Shown: one piece after another, positions 48,337 to 58,608 of the stretch | How positions within the stretch are numbered: the stretch's first letter is position 1 | How the letters are laid out: each line of letters begins with the position of its first letter | Origin: Phlebotomus papatasi | Lineage: Eukaryota > Arthropoda > Insecta > Diptera > Psychodidae | DNA: 64,000 nt | Direction: 5' to 3' | Assembly (NCBI RefSeq): GCF_024763615.1 | Contig: NC_077224.1 | Location: forward strand, 76,952,712 to 77,016,711 | Notes under the pieces: generated by a model | The model's input: only the letters and a program-made list of their open reading frames with translations | Databases searched by the model: none | What the model was told of the DNA's origin: nothing | Program-made: the position numbers and the translations under genes

Positions 48337-48890
48337 TGTATCCCCGATAATGACAAGGCGGATTTGGAAGTAAAGAAAGCTGCAAATGGCGAAGCCCCCA
48401 CTATTACTGATATAACCAAGAATGGAATAAAGTCTATCATCGTGAAAAATCAGGAGGATAAGTGTTCTGAATGGGTAAGAAGGAAAGTACGAGACTTTAC
48501 TGCAACTCTCTCCCCAAACATAAAAGGATTTTCATTAGCTCCAAACACTACAACAAATGAAAGTACCACTATAGCAAGGCTCCGAATTGGACACACAAGA
48601 TTAACGCATAAATACAAAATGGAACGTAACAACCCACCTGTATGTGAATATTGTAACGAAAAGACATTCCTCATATTCTTAACATTTGCCGGAAATACAT
48701 TGGACCAAGAAATAATATTCTAGGGAACCAATCCATAAAATCCTTATTGTGTGACCCGTGTGACCCTATGGGTCACAGTAAAATAATAAAATTCTTACAA
48801 GATGTTGGACTACAAATAGAACTGTAATATGCCCCTGATCGTTCCGACGGGTTGACCGGGCGGTCAGTGGCCACGGTACCTGAATTCTTA
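48337..48890 (+). pseudogene. 3' end of a LINE with RNase H (I/Jockey-like)
   Basis: The frame from 48337 reads IPDNDKADLEVKKAA, a degenerate form of the LINE RNase H motif GNExADxLAK. It continues to IARLRIGHTRLTHKYKM and PPVCEYC, the usual C-terminal zinc knuckle. A stop at 48721 and a shift follow, and the tail resumes as FLQDVGLQIEL before TAA near 48826. It is 5' truncated. Its 3' end lies close to the left outer edge of the palindrome. Confidence 0.65.
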
Positions 48891-49159
48891 AATACTATAC
48901 AAACTATAAAATAAGTGACTTTCTATAAAATTAATATACACTATAAGTAGTAAGGATTGCGCAGAGTGATGTAAATAGCATAGTCGCTGATTCAAATGGG
49001 CGTGCGCGCAGAATGATGTGGCTGACGTCATGATTGCGCACGATGATGTTGGCGACGTCACAGAGGGTGGGGGCTCTGGTCGATGTGCTACCATCAGGCC
49101 AATCCCCTGCTCCCCGCCCCCCGCTCCCCCTCCCCGCTCCTCACATTTTTGATTTTTAA

Positions 49160-49276
49160 CTTAAATTCTAAATGAATATGGAGCACAATGATGTGATTGA
49201 GCACGATGATGTGATTGAGCACAATGATGTGATTGAGCACGATGATGTGATGAAGCACGATGATGTGATGACGTCA
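49160..49276. repeat. 18-bp tandem repeat GATGATGTGATTGAGCAC, left outer edge
   Basis: About five to six units alternate GATGATG and AATGATG. A shortened unit (GATGATGTGATG) leads into GACGTCACGGG. Related ATGATGTGGCTGACGTCATG and GATGATGTTGGCGACGTCAC lie at 49013-49060. It is absent from the right edge, which has its own repeat. Confidence 0.7.
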
Positions 49277-49310
49277 CGGGGTTTAAATTTTGAATGTTAA
49301 ACGTTTCGGA

Positions 49311-49555
49311 CGCCATTTTGAATTTTGGCCGCCATTTTGAATTCGTGTCCGCCATTTTGAATTCCCATCCACCATTTTGAATTTTGGCCACCATTTTGAA
49401 TTCGTGTCCGCCATTTTGAATTCCCATCCGCCATTTTTATTTTCATCCGCCATTTTTTTTATTACCGAACGCTGCTCCTATTTTTGTTCGCCATTTTTAA
49501 TTTCCGATCGCTATTTTTATTTTTGTCCGCCATTTTTACCGACCGCTGCTCTTAT
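49311..49555. repeat. CCGCCATTTT-containing repeats, left arm tip
   Basis: CCGCCATTTT or CACCATTTT recurs about nine times, spaced roughly 20-25 bp, mostly as GTCCGCCATTTTGAATTC or CATCCGCCATTTTTATTTTC. The mirrored array lies at 59640-59889. Such regularly spaced motifs can be binding sites for an element-encoded or host protein; the motif core GCCAT also resembles the YY1/Pho site, which is only a suggestion. Confidence 0.75.
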
Positions 49556-49696
49556 TTTCTATGCGCGCGCCCTCTGTTATTCCTATTATTAACTATTTCC
49601 GTAATTTTTTTCGCGACATGAAAATTTTTTGGCCCGATGGTGGACCCTTTCTCATGTATTTTTTTTCTCCCTATACAATTTATATGGGAAAAGATC

Positions 49697-49771
49697 TGCC
49701 ATGCCTAAGAATTGATCACGGGACCTCTCGGTTGCGAGTCCAATACCTTGTCCATTATGCCACTCGTGGCA
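49697..49771 (-). tRNA. tRNA-like sequence (possible Ala-CGC pseudogene or SINE head), left arm
   Basis: Read on the minus strand, 75 nt: TGCCACG/CATGGCA acceptor stem (one mismatch), A box TGGCATAATGG, anticodon loop CTCGCAA with CGC, and B box GATCAATTC. The anticodon stem (TTGGA/CCGAG) is poorly paired and the T arm is degenerate, so it may not make a working tRNA. The mirrored copy is at 59431-59505. Both box sequences agree with RNA polymerase III promoter consensus. Confidence 0.35.
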
Positions 49772-50409
49772 TGATAGAAGGTTTGCCAGAAGTCTTTCCT
49801 ATGCATTAAGCGGGATTCTCTATAGTCTCTGGCCTATATGCACTGTCCAAGTGTGGAAAGATGCAAATGCAATATGAGACCTTTTCGCGCGCTCGAGACC
49901 ATATGGGAGAGACTATTTGTATGAGTCTTTGCGCGACAATTTGATTCCTTCAGATGAATGAAGCAACATGGAAAAAATGTCTTGCAGTGCACAATATAAT
50001 TGTAAAATTGAGTGGAATTTCGCAATATTCACTAATTTTACTGGCGATAAGAACTATCAATAATTTTCATTGGTTATTGAACAGCATGATGTTGATGCCG
50101 TCATGCAATTTAAACCAATTTCATTGGATATTGATCAATAGATATTGAAACGTCATTGAGTTGAGATTTGCATGTAAACAGTTTTTTGTTTTTCAAAGCA
50201 TGCAACTTTTGAGCTTGCGTATTTCAATATTATTTGAAATATTTAACTTTTTTCTTTAAATTGTAACATAAATTGCCGAAAAATATCTTAATTCTTCACT
50301 TACACGATTGTATCTCACATCATTCACATCTCTTGATGATATGATCAAACGACCAATTTTATGCAATTTGTCTAAAAAATATTTTTCATTCAGTTATTTC
50401 AGATAAGAA

Positions 50410-50601
50410 GTGATAAATTTCGTGAAATATATTGAATTTCTGCTTATTGCAGATGGTGACTGCCATGAAATTTCAAGAATCTTAGTTTCAGATCCTCAAT
50501 TTTCAAATAAACAAACTGATGATCAAAGATGTTGCTATACATTTTTATGCAGTTGTGCGGGATTATTCGAAATTTGCGCTCCTGTATCATGCATAAAATA
50601 A
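50410..50601 (+). CDS. Small conserved frame, left arm (63 codons, doubtful)
   Basis: An open frame without a proper ATG start reads ADGDCHEISRILVSDPQFS, then a Cys-rich end (CSCAGLFEICAPVSCIK). The right arm keeps the same frame (58609-58800) with substitutions only. TTATTGCAG at about 50443-50451 could be a splice acceptor, making this a terminal exon. No family recognised. Confidence 0.25.
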   Translation: MINFVKYIEFLLIADGDCHEISRILVSDPQFSNKQTDDQRCCYTFLCSCAGLFEICAPVSCIK

Positions 50602-51659
50602 AAGAATTAAAAGATGAATGAAAAAAATGTCAATGTGGGCAAAATTTCTTGTCTTGTGTATGAATCATTTAACTCTCTTGATCGCAAGTGGGAAAGTATG
50701 TAAAAAGTGTTAGATTTCTCATAACTTTGTATTACAATGTTCTTTTTCTCTGACATTAGAGAATTTTTACAACATTACAGAACAAAATTATTCAAAGTGA
50801 ATTATTGATTTGTGTTTTCTCTTATTTTAATTTAGCAAATATGAAAAAATCTGTAAATATATGTACAATATTTACCTAAGAATTTGATTATGTGGAGAAA
50901 TGGCAGCAGAGTAAAATAAAATAGGAACCAACTTTTCATACAAAATTGATTTTTATGAATGAAATGTTGTATACACTTCTATAATTCGGTACCTGGGATG
51001 CTGAATTAACTTATGCATTTTTCATTGATGACTCATTATCAAATTTATGTATATTTCTGTGGCACATATCACAAAATAGAAGATGAAATCCTCTTTCTTT
51101 AGTAGAAGATCAATTTTTTTAAGATGACTCTCAGTAGAATAGGCATAAAAAATAAAATTCAAGCGATACTCACTAAAATAAAGTCAAAGATTTGCGTTCT
51201 TACACTCTGATAAAGAAATTTAGCCTTGCACTCACTAGCACTTCATCACTGAATACTATTAATTTTAGTTTTTGACCGTAAAGCTTCATCCTCCCCCTGA
51301 ATAAATGTTAACAAAATTTAATTTATTACATTGAAAAACAATTTTTTAAAAAAGTAACTTCACTTGTTATTTAGAAAAAAGTTCTATTTGCCCCTCGCAT
51401 CCTACCTCTAGACTTTATTCTGAGATATGAACATGACATGACATGTCCAAACATGTTTCATCGTGTATGAAACAAACATTTTGCATACGTTTGCATAATT
51501 TTCTCGGGAAATTTCGTCAGTACGATCAAAAGATCCTAAAATATTTTATAGGAATTTGAACATTGGAAAAAAGTCTCATTTGTATCCCTGATTTATTGAT
51601 GAGTGGAAGACATTTTCTTAGTGAAAAGTGATAAATCACAAAATAACTTATCTGAAAAT

Positions 51660-52403
51660 ATGGAGACAAAAGAAAGATCACATCAAGTTCCAAATGTAAT
51701 GAAGGCAAAGCAGCACTTCAACAAATATAATCCTGATCCTGCTGAGGAACTTCGAAAGGATGAGGAACAATATGCAAGAAATCGACAACAAAATACAACT
51801 CCTGAACTACTGAATGCATACACCTATTTTCTAAATCGAACATGTACATTGTTTATCACGATCGGGTTTTCTCCAGAGAATTTTTCACCAGTTGCTAAAA
51901 TATGTGCCGTAAGCTACTGGGATGGAATTGACGCTGTAGAATTCACCCAAAATACATGGACAACGTTCTGTGCCAATGAACAAACTTTAAGGAAATTATT
52001 GGGAGAGGATGCTGGAAAGGATGATGCCAACATGAAACTGGAGTTGCTGAATATTCAACTTGACAACTGCGTGAACATTCGTAGTTACTGCGCTGTGGAA
52101 AATTCTGAACTACTTATTCTCAGCCAAAATAATGGAATTGATCGTTTATCTCTAAATATTGCAGAATTTGAAAAATTAATGTTACTTTCTGAATTTATAA
52201 ATGCAACTTTGATTTACAATAGTTCTGTACAGTGGTATGTACAAGAATATTTTGAGAGATACAGCAATGTTTGTAAATCTTTAGGTGTGCAAAGATTGGA
52301 AAATTCTAATTTTTCAAACAGCAATACTTTTGATCCACCAGTCAATTATTTTCGCCTGTTTCATGAAATTCCTTTTGTAGCAAGTAAATCAAATATTTCT
52401 TAA
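51660..52403 (+). CDS. Unrecognised 247-aa protein, left arm copy
   Basis: The open frame extends to a GTG at 51603, but the first ATG is 51660 (METKERSHQV). It is soluble-looking with no signal peptide or membrane helix: a charged N-terminus (FNKYNPDPAEELRKDEEQYA), then a hydrophobic-aromatic core (YTYFLNRTCTLFITIGFSPE, WDGIDAVEFTQNTWTTFC) and an FERYSNVCKSLGV region. AATAAA follows at 52438-52443. It faces the RING gene tail to tail. The right arm encodes the same protein with 16 differences and no frame break. I do not recognise the family. Confidence 0.75.
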   Translation: METKERSHQVPNVMKAKQHFNKYNPDPAEELRKDEEQYARNRQQNTTPELLNAYTYFLNRTCTLFITIGFSPENFSPVAKICAVSYWDGIDAVEFTQNTWTTFCANEQTLRKLLGEDAGKDDANMKLELLNIQLDNCVNIRSYCAVENSELLILSQNNGIDRLSLNIAEFEKLMLLSEFINATLIYNSSVQWYVQEYFERYSNVCKSLGVQRLENSNFSNSNTFDPPVNYFRLFHEIPFVASKSNIS

Positions 52404-53253
52404 AATGTAACATGTGTATAAAAATCAAATGATGTCAAATAAAAAGATGAGAAAACGTAAATGTAAATTGTTTTAATCTTGTATATTTGCAATCTGAATC
52501 CTCTTAAGATAAGAAGAATGAAGAAAAAAATGAAACTTCAATTGCACCAGGGTTATGCATTATGCCAATATTTATCTATACCAACATTCCCTTTTCATCT
52601 CAACATATTAGGTGTGATTCCTTCATAATCACACCTATTTGCTATGTGAGCAAGATTAAAGTCAATGAAATAAAATTATTTGTGAGAATTTTGTCTTGTT
52701 GTGAAAAGAAATTGTTTTACAATCAATTATTTCAACATCACACAATGTTTCATCTATGCATCAAGAAAAACACGACATGTTTCATTGATGCATCATGAAA
52801 AAAATCAATATGAAAATGCACTGAAAAATTTTACCAACATAAAAAAATCTGCAGAGAGATATCATATTTTTTATCATCTTGCATTTTTTCTGCATCAAAA
52901 TATTTTCTTCACGTGAAAAAAAATCTTCAAAGTGGCGTCTGTCATTTTTTCTCAACGTAATCTGATTTTTTCTTTGCAGCATTAGCAGGATTGTTTTAAT
53001 TACATTTTATAGCACAATCAAAATGATTGTATCGAACTTCTTTGACAAAATCTACTCGATTGCATGCAACTACTTTTAAACAATTCACATGATTCCTCAT
53101 GTTGATGGCAACATAAAAACAAAAAAAATAATGATACTTTGATCAGATGCGAAAGAAAACTCATTTCATTGTTTTACAATCAATTTTATTTATAACTTAG
53201 TCGGTTGTAGTTTTTCATTACACAAAAAAATGTTGACTTCATTTTTGTTTTCT

Positions 53254-53752
53254 TCACGAGAAATATATTCTTGTAGTCTCAACGTATGGCTCTCGGCATA
53301 TAGGGCAATGTCTTGTTTTTGAAGCACATCCTTGACAAGCAGCAACGTGTCCACAAGGTAGGAAAGCGGTATCGTATTCATTGTTGTAGCATATTTTGCA
53401 GATTTTATGTGATTGCTGTACAATATCGTATTCTGCTTCTACATTATCACAATCCAAAATTTGATCGCCAAAGAATATCTCGAACAAATTATCAATTGTA
53501 TTTTCATCATTAGTGTTAAAGAATTGTACCATCAATTGTTTTTTCTCCAAAATAGTCATGCTTTTTCCATTTTTTCATTTTTCTTGAAATTTTTTCCACT
53601 ACACCGCGACGTAAAATCTCATTTTTGTTTTCATAAAGTAGGCCGATCATTTGCGCTATTGTCTTTTTATGTAAAATAAATTGCACCAAATCAGACTCTG
53701 ATTTTTCTTTTGCCAAAGCTTCTGCTAATTGTCTCAAGCTGTGCGTACTCAT
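53254..53752 (-). pseudogene. IAP-type RING protein, left arm copy (frameshifted)
   Basis: It corresponds to the intact 55483-55980 gene. The start ATG is at 53752. Codons are collinear until an extra base in a T6 run at 53570-53575 (five in the right arm) shifts the frame. The C-terminal RING is still readable in the other frame from 53559 to 53254 (CKICYNNEYDTAFLPCGH...CPICREPYVE). Apart from the shift, the two copies differ by only a few residues, so the lesion is recent or a homopolymer sequencing error. Confidence 0.7.
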
Positions 53753-53924
53753 TGCGATATAGATTTTTTCTGAGTGATTTTTTAAGATACACCATGTTAA
53801 ATAATTGTGAAAAATGTTTGTAATGAACAATTTTCAACGAAAGAAAGAAAGGGGAGAGGGATTTTTGGGTTAAAAACGCTCTAAATTTATACTTTTAACT
53901 TTTTATTGCAAATGATATAGAAAA

Positions 53925-54405
53925 TTATACATCACTACTAGAATTTTCAGATGAATATACATGATCTGAAGCAGGTTTCCTAGAATAATATAACGTTTGT
54001 TCCTCAAAATCAGATAAAAAATCTTCCGCAGGTACTTGATCTCCTTCTGAATCAGTCACATATTCTACAAGGTAAAGATTTTTCTCCTGTTTTTCAAAGT
54101 ATTTTTCTGTGAGCTTATCTTTTCTTTTACACATGAGTTGATCTTTAACTTCTTTGTTAGACTCCTCTACCTCACTCCTTTGAATTTTGTGTAACTTCTC
54201 AGAAGCTATGTCACGTTCCATTTTATTTAAAATTTCTTCTATCCAAGATGGTGGGTCATCGGAATGTGGTCTTTTTCGTGTAAATCTTTCCAGAATTTTC
54301 TCAGCTTCTTCTTTCGTAGGATTATGATTTATCAAAAACTGCAAAACAGTTTCGTCAAATATAATTTTTATGAATTTCTTTATTCAAAAATATGGAACTC
54401 ACCAT
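53925..54405 (-). CDS. Unrecognised acidic 138-aa protein spanning the left arm end and spacer (2 exons)
   Basis: Exon 2 is 54338..53925. An acceptor TTTTGCAG|TTT and a donor ATG|GTGAGT 64 bp upstream suggest that exon 1 contributes only the initiating ATG (54405..54403), giving M-FLINHNPTKEEAEKILERF. The protein is highly charged and probably helical in the middle (IEEILNKMERDIASEKLHKI), with an acidic Ser-rich end (YVTDSEGDQVPAEDF, SSENSSSDV). Without the intron the frame lacks an ATG. No family recognised. Its last 26 or so codons lie within the left arm and are duplicated on the right. Confidence 0.55.
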
Positions 54406-55221
54406 GTTATTGTGTATCCGAAATATGTATTCTCCGTGAATTAGGTTGGCCTATCTTTCGTAAAACAAACTTATTGGTTTGACTGTCGATTATAGAATAA
54501 CAACAATTTTACACACTTGGTTGAAATATCCAGTTCAAGTTATGCATCACTTAAAAAATTATCCAATATTGCGAAATTCAAATATTATTTTTCAGACATG
54601 CAATGAAAAATGTCTCATAAAAGTTTCAAAATTGTACGATATTTTACTGGAAAAACACCATACGTGATAAAAAGATGAAATTTGAGATTTTCCCTCTTTG
54701 TATGCACTAGGACATGTTTCGAACAAGACTTAATGGCCCTAGTAAAATACACTTACACGATCGCAACTTTTCTTTGAAAACATCCATTCCCAGTTGAAAT
54801 ATGATCCTCTGCACACGTGCAATTAGGATTTTTTTTAATAAAAATACTAAATTCCGGAATGATTTCCTGGAAAAGCATCATTTGCAACAAAAAAATGAAA
54901 TTGGAGATTTTCCTTTTGCATGGACATGTTTCAAACCTCTCCTGTAGAATCCACGAAAATCGTTTTTTTAGCGCACATATTCTTGATTTATGAGTGTCAA
55001 AAACGTGTAGATCCAAAATTTGGGCCCGACCTGATGAGGTCGCATTTCATCTCGGACAAAATGCACATACACCAATTGTACTGGGCATCCACCCCCCCCC
55101 CATACCTCTATACCCCCCCACAAGCCCCTTCTCAGAATCCGATGACGTCATATTTAACTTTTGCATTAAAATTTACACATTACACTCATTTTTTAACGTA
55201 TTTTCCCACTTGACTTGGTTT
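54406..55221. other. Remainder of the palindrome spacer
   Basis: It contains a diverged direct repeat: AGATTTTCCCTCTTTGTATG and GGACATGTTTCGAAC at 54685-54725 recur as AGATTTTCCTTTTGCATGG and GACATGTTTCAAAC at 54905-54938. A C-rich run (55093-55127) and TGACGTCA at 55143-55150 follow. No further gene is evident. The two small + strand frames at 54920-55224 have no features. Confidence 0.5.
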
Positions 55222-55309
55222 TGATTTTGAGGAACAAACGTTATATTATTCTAGGAAACCTGCTTCAGATCATGTATATTCATCTGAAAATTCTAGTAGT
55301 GATGTATAA
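55222..55309 (+). pseudogene. Truncated 3' end of the 138-aa gene, right arm
   Basis: The right arm begins inside this gene and keeps only the codons for EEQTLYYSRKPASDHVYSSE and the stop at 55307-55309, identical in protein to the left copy. There is no start or upstream exon, so it cannot be expressed as the same protein. This marks the exact inner limit of the inverted duplication. Confidence 0.75.
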
Positions 55310-55482
55310 TTTTCTATATCATTTGCAATAAAAAGTTAAAAGTATAAATTTAGAGCGTTTTTAACCCAAAAATCCCTCTCCCCTTTCTTTCTTTCGTTGA
55401 AAATTGTTCACTACAAACATTTTTCACAATTATTTAACATGGTGTATCTTAAAAAAATCACTCAGAAAAAATCTATATCGCA

Positions 55483-55980
55483 ATGAGTACGCACAGCTTG
55501 AGACAATTAGCAGAAGCTTTGGCAAAAGAAAAATCAGAGTCTGATTTGGTGCAATTTATTTTACATAAAAAGACAATAGCACAAATGATCGACCTACTTT
55601 ATGAAAACAAAAATGAGATTTTACGTCGCGGTGTAGTGGAAAAAATTTCAAGAAAAATGAAAAATGGAAAAAGCATGACTATTTTGGAGAAAAAACAATT
55701 GATAGTACAATTCTTTAACACTAATGATGAAAATACAATTGATAATTTGTTCGAGATATTCTTTGGCGATCAAATTTTGGATTGTAATAATGTAGAAGCA
55801 GAATACGATATTGTACAGCAATCACATAAAATCTGCAAAATATGCTACAACAATGAATACGATACCGCTTTCCTACCTTGTGGACACGTTGCTGCTTGTC
55901 AAGGATGTGCTTCAAAAACAAGACATTGCCCTATATGCCGAGAGCCATACGTTGAGACTACAAGAATATATTTCTCGTGA
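55483..55980 (+). CDS. IAP-type RING-finger protein without BIR domain, intact copy (165 aa)
   Basis: The ATG at 55483 follows a stop-rich leader. Residues 1-60 are helical and charged (HSLRQLAEALAKEKSESDLV, KKTIAQMIDLLYENKNE). The C-terminal 45 residues form a C3HC4 RING: CKICYNNEYDTAFLPCGHVA, then CQGC and CPICREPYVETTRIYFS, ending at the protein's last residues as in IAP proteins. IAP RINGs are E3 ubiquitin ligases that act with caspases or IAP partners, but no BIR repeat is present, so the substrate is unknown. It converges on the 247-aa gene. BIR-less RING proteins also occur in large DNA viruses of insects; origin here is open. Confidence 0.8.
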   Translation: MSTHSLRQLAEALAKEKSESDLVQFILHKKTIAQMIDLLYENKNEILRRGVVEKISRKMKNGKSMTILEKKQLIVQFFNTNDENTIDNLFEIFFGDQILDCNNVEAEYDIVQQSHKICKICYNNEYDTAFLPCGHVAACQGCASKTRHCPICREPYVETTRIYFS

Positions 55981-56804
55981 AGAAACCAAAAAATGAAGTC
56001 AAGATTTTTTTGTGTAATGAAAAACTACAACCGACTAAGTTATAAATAAAATTGATTGTAAAACAATGAAATGAGTTTTCTTTCGCATCTGATCAAAGTA
56101 TCATTATTTTTTTGTTTTTTATGTTGCCATCAACATGAGGAATCATGTGAATTGTTTAAAAGTAGTTGCATGCAATCGAGTAGATTTTGTCAAAGAAGTT
56201 CTATACAATCATTTTTGATTGTGCTATAAAATGTAATTAAAACAATCCTGCTAATGCTGCAAAGAAAAAATCAGATTACGTTGAGAAAAAATGTCAGACG
56301 CCACTTTGAAGATTTTTTTTTCACGTGAAGAAAATATTTTGATGCAGAAAAAATGCAAGATGATAAAAAATATGATATCTCTCTGCAGATTTTTTTTTAT
56401 GTTGGTAAAATTTTTCAGTGCATTTTCATATTGATTTTTTTCATGATGCATCAATAAAACATGTCGTGTTTTTCTTGATGCACAGATGAAACATTGTGTG
56501 ATGTTGAAATAATTGATTGTAAAACAATTTCTTTTCACAACAAGACAAAATTCTCACAAATAATTTTATTTCATTGACTTTAATCTTGCTCACATAGCAA
56601 ATATGTTGAGATGAAAAGGGAATGTTGGTATAGATAAATATTGGCATAATGCATAACCCTGTGCAATTGAAGTTCATTTTTTTTCTTCATTCTTCTTATC
56701 TTAAGAGGATTCAGATTGCAAATATACAAGATTAAAACAATTTACATTTACGTTTTCTCATCTTTTTATTTGACATCATTTGATTTTTATACACATGTTA
56801 CATT

Positions 56805-57548
56805 TTAAGAAATATTTGATTTACTTGCTACAAAAGGAATTTCATGAAACAGGCGAAAATAATTGACTGGTGGATCAAAAGTATTGCTGTTTGAAAAATT
56901 AGAATTTTCCAATCTTTGCACACCTAAAGATTTACAAACATTGCTGTATCTCTCAAAATATTCTTGTACATACCACTGTACAGAAGTATTGTAAATCAAA
57001 GTTCCATTTATAAATTCAGAAAGTAACATTAATTTGTCAAATTCTGAAATATTTAGGGATAGACGATCATTTCCATCATTTTGACTGAGAATAAGTAGTT
57101 CGGAATTTTCCACGGCATAGTAACTACTAATGTTCATGCAGTTTTCAAGTTGAATATTCAGCAGCTCAAGTTCCATATTAGCATCATCCTTTCCAGCATC
57201 CTCTCCCAACAATTTTCTTAAAGTTTGCTTGCTGGCACAGAACGTTGTCCATGTATTTTGGGTGAATTCTACAGCATCAATTCCATTCCAGTAGTTTACG
57301 GCACATATCTTAGCAACTGGTGAAAAATTCTCTGGAGAAAACCCGATCGTGATAAACAATGTACATGTTCGATTTAGAAAGTAGGTGTATGAATTCAGTA
57401 GTTCAGGAGTTGTATTTTGTTGTCGATTTCTTGCATATTGTTCCTCATCCTTTCGAAGTTCCTCAGCAGGATCAGGATTATATTTGTTGAAGTGCTGCTT
57501 CGCCTTCATTACATTTGGAACTTGATGTGATCTTTCTTTTGTCTCCAT
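56805..57548 (-). CDS. Unrecognised 247-aa protein, right arm copy
   Basis: The ATG at 57548 matches the left copy's start, and the frame is open to the stop at 56805. A polyadenylation signal (TTTATT on the + strand) lies at 56765-56770. The two products share 231 of 247 residues; changes include Cys to Tyr and Arg to Ser in the NIRSYC segment. That both long frames remain open despite many substitutions suggests that both copies have been kept by selection or that the duplication is fairly young. Confidence 0.75.
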   Translation of the reverse strand: METKERSHQVPNVMKAKQHFNKYNPDPAEELRKDEEQYARNRQQNTTPELLNSYTYFLNRTCTLFITIGFSPENFSPVAKICAVNYWNGIDAVEFTQNTWTTFCASKQTLRKLLGEDAGKDDANMELELLNIQLENCMNISSYYAVENSELLILSQNDGNDRLSLNISEFDKLMLLSEFINGTLIYNTSVQWYVQEYFERYSNVCKSLGVQRLENSNFSNSNTFDPPVNYFRLFHEIPFVASKSNIS

Positions 57549-58608
57549 ATTTTCAGATAAGTTATTTTGTGATTTATCACTTTTCACTAAGAAAATGCCT
57601 TCCACTCACCAATAAATCAGGGATACAAATGAGACTTTTTTTTCCAATGTTCAAATTCCTATAAAATATTTTAGGATCTTTTGATCGTACAGACGAAATT
57701 TCCCGAGAAAATTATGCAAACGTATGCAAATGGTTTGTTTCATACACGTTGAAACATGTTTGGACATGTCATGTTCATTATTTTCAGAATAAAGTCTAGA
57801 GGTAGGATGCGAGGGGCAAATAGAACATTTTTCTAAATAACAAGTGAAGTTACTTTTTTAAAAAATTGTTTTTTTCTAATGTAATAAATTAAATTTTGTT
57901 AACATTTATTCAGGGGAGGATGAAGCTTTACGGTCAAAAACTAAAATTAATAGTATTCAGTGATGAAGTGCTAGTGAGTGCAAGGCTAAATTTCTTTATC
58001 AGAGTGTAAGAACGCAAATCTTTGACTTTATTTTAGTGAGTATCGCTTGAATTTTATTTTTTATGCCTATTCTACTGAGAGTCATCTTAAAAAAAAATTG
58101 ATCTTCTACTAAAGAAAGAGGATTTCATCTTCTATTTTGTGATATGTGTCACAGAAATATACATAAATTTGATAATGAGTCATCAATGAAAAATGCATAA
58201 GTTAATTCAGCATCCCAGGTACCGAATTATAGAAGTGTATACAACATTTCATTCATAAAAATCAATTTTGTATGAAAAGTTGGTTCCTATTTTATTTTAC
58301 TCTGCTGCCATTTCTCCACATAATCAAATTCTTAGGTAAATATTGTACATATATTTACAGATTTTTTCATATTTGCTAAATTATAATAAGAGAAAACACA
58401 AATCAATAATTCACTTTGAATAATTTTGTTCTCTAATGTTGTAAAAATTCTCTAATGTCAGAGAAAAAGAACATTGTAATACAAAGTTATGAGAAATCTA
58501 ACACTTTTTACATACTTTCCCACTTGCGATCAAGAGAGTTAAATGATTCATACACAAGACAAGAAATTTTGCCCACATTGACATTTTTTCATTCATCTTT
58601 TAATTCTT

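Larger units (their letters stand above)
49311..54012. repeat. Left arm of the palindrome
   Basis: 4.7 kb, inverted relative to 55222-59889. From the tip inwards it holds CCGCCATTTT repeats, a tRNA-like sequence, a small conserved frame, the 247-aa ORF (+), the RING gene (-, frameshifted) and the 3' end of the 138-aa gene (-). Compared with the right arm it has a 28-bp insert at about 52608-52636 that is itself a hairpin (GGTGTGATT...AATCACACC). Confidence 0.85.

Noticed and set aside
48888..49427. Minus-strand frames translating to SHHRAQ and FKMA repeats
   Set aside because: These are translations of the 18-bp and CCGCCATTTT tandem repeats.
49561..49809. 82-codon frame with a mirrored relative at 59393-59677
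   Set aside because: It runs antisense through the tRNA-like sequence and the motif array; the two copies diverge by indels and neither has gene features.
52562..52798. Mirrored short frames at 52562-52798 and 56441-56677
   Set aside because: They lie downstream of the 247-aa gene's polyadenylation signal and differ by the 28-bp hairpin insert, so they are non-coding sequence.
53313..53679. Plus-strand frames opposite the RING gene
   Set aside because: They are antisense shadows of the RING coding sequence, repeated in mirror form at 55721-55921.
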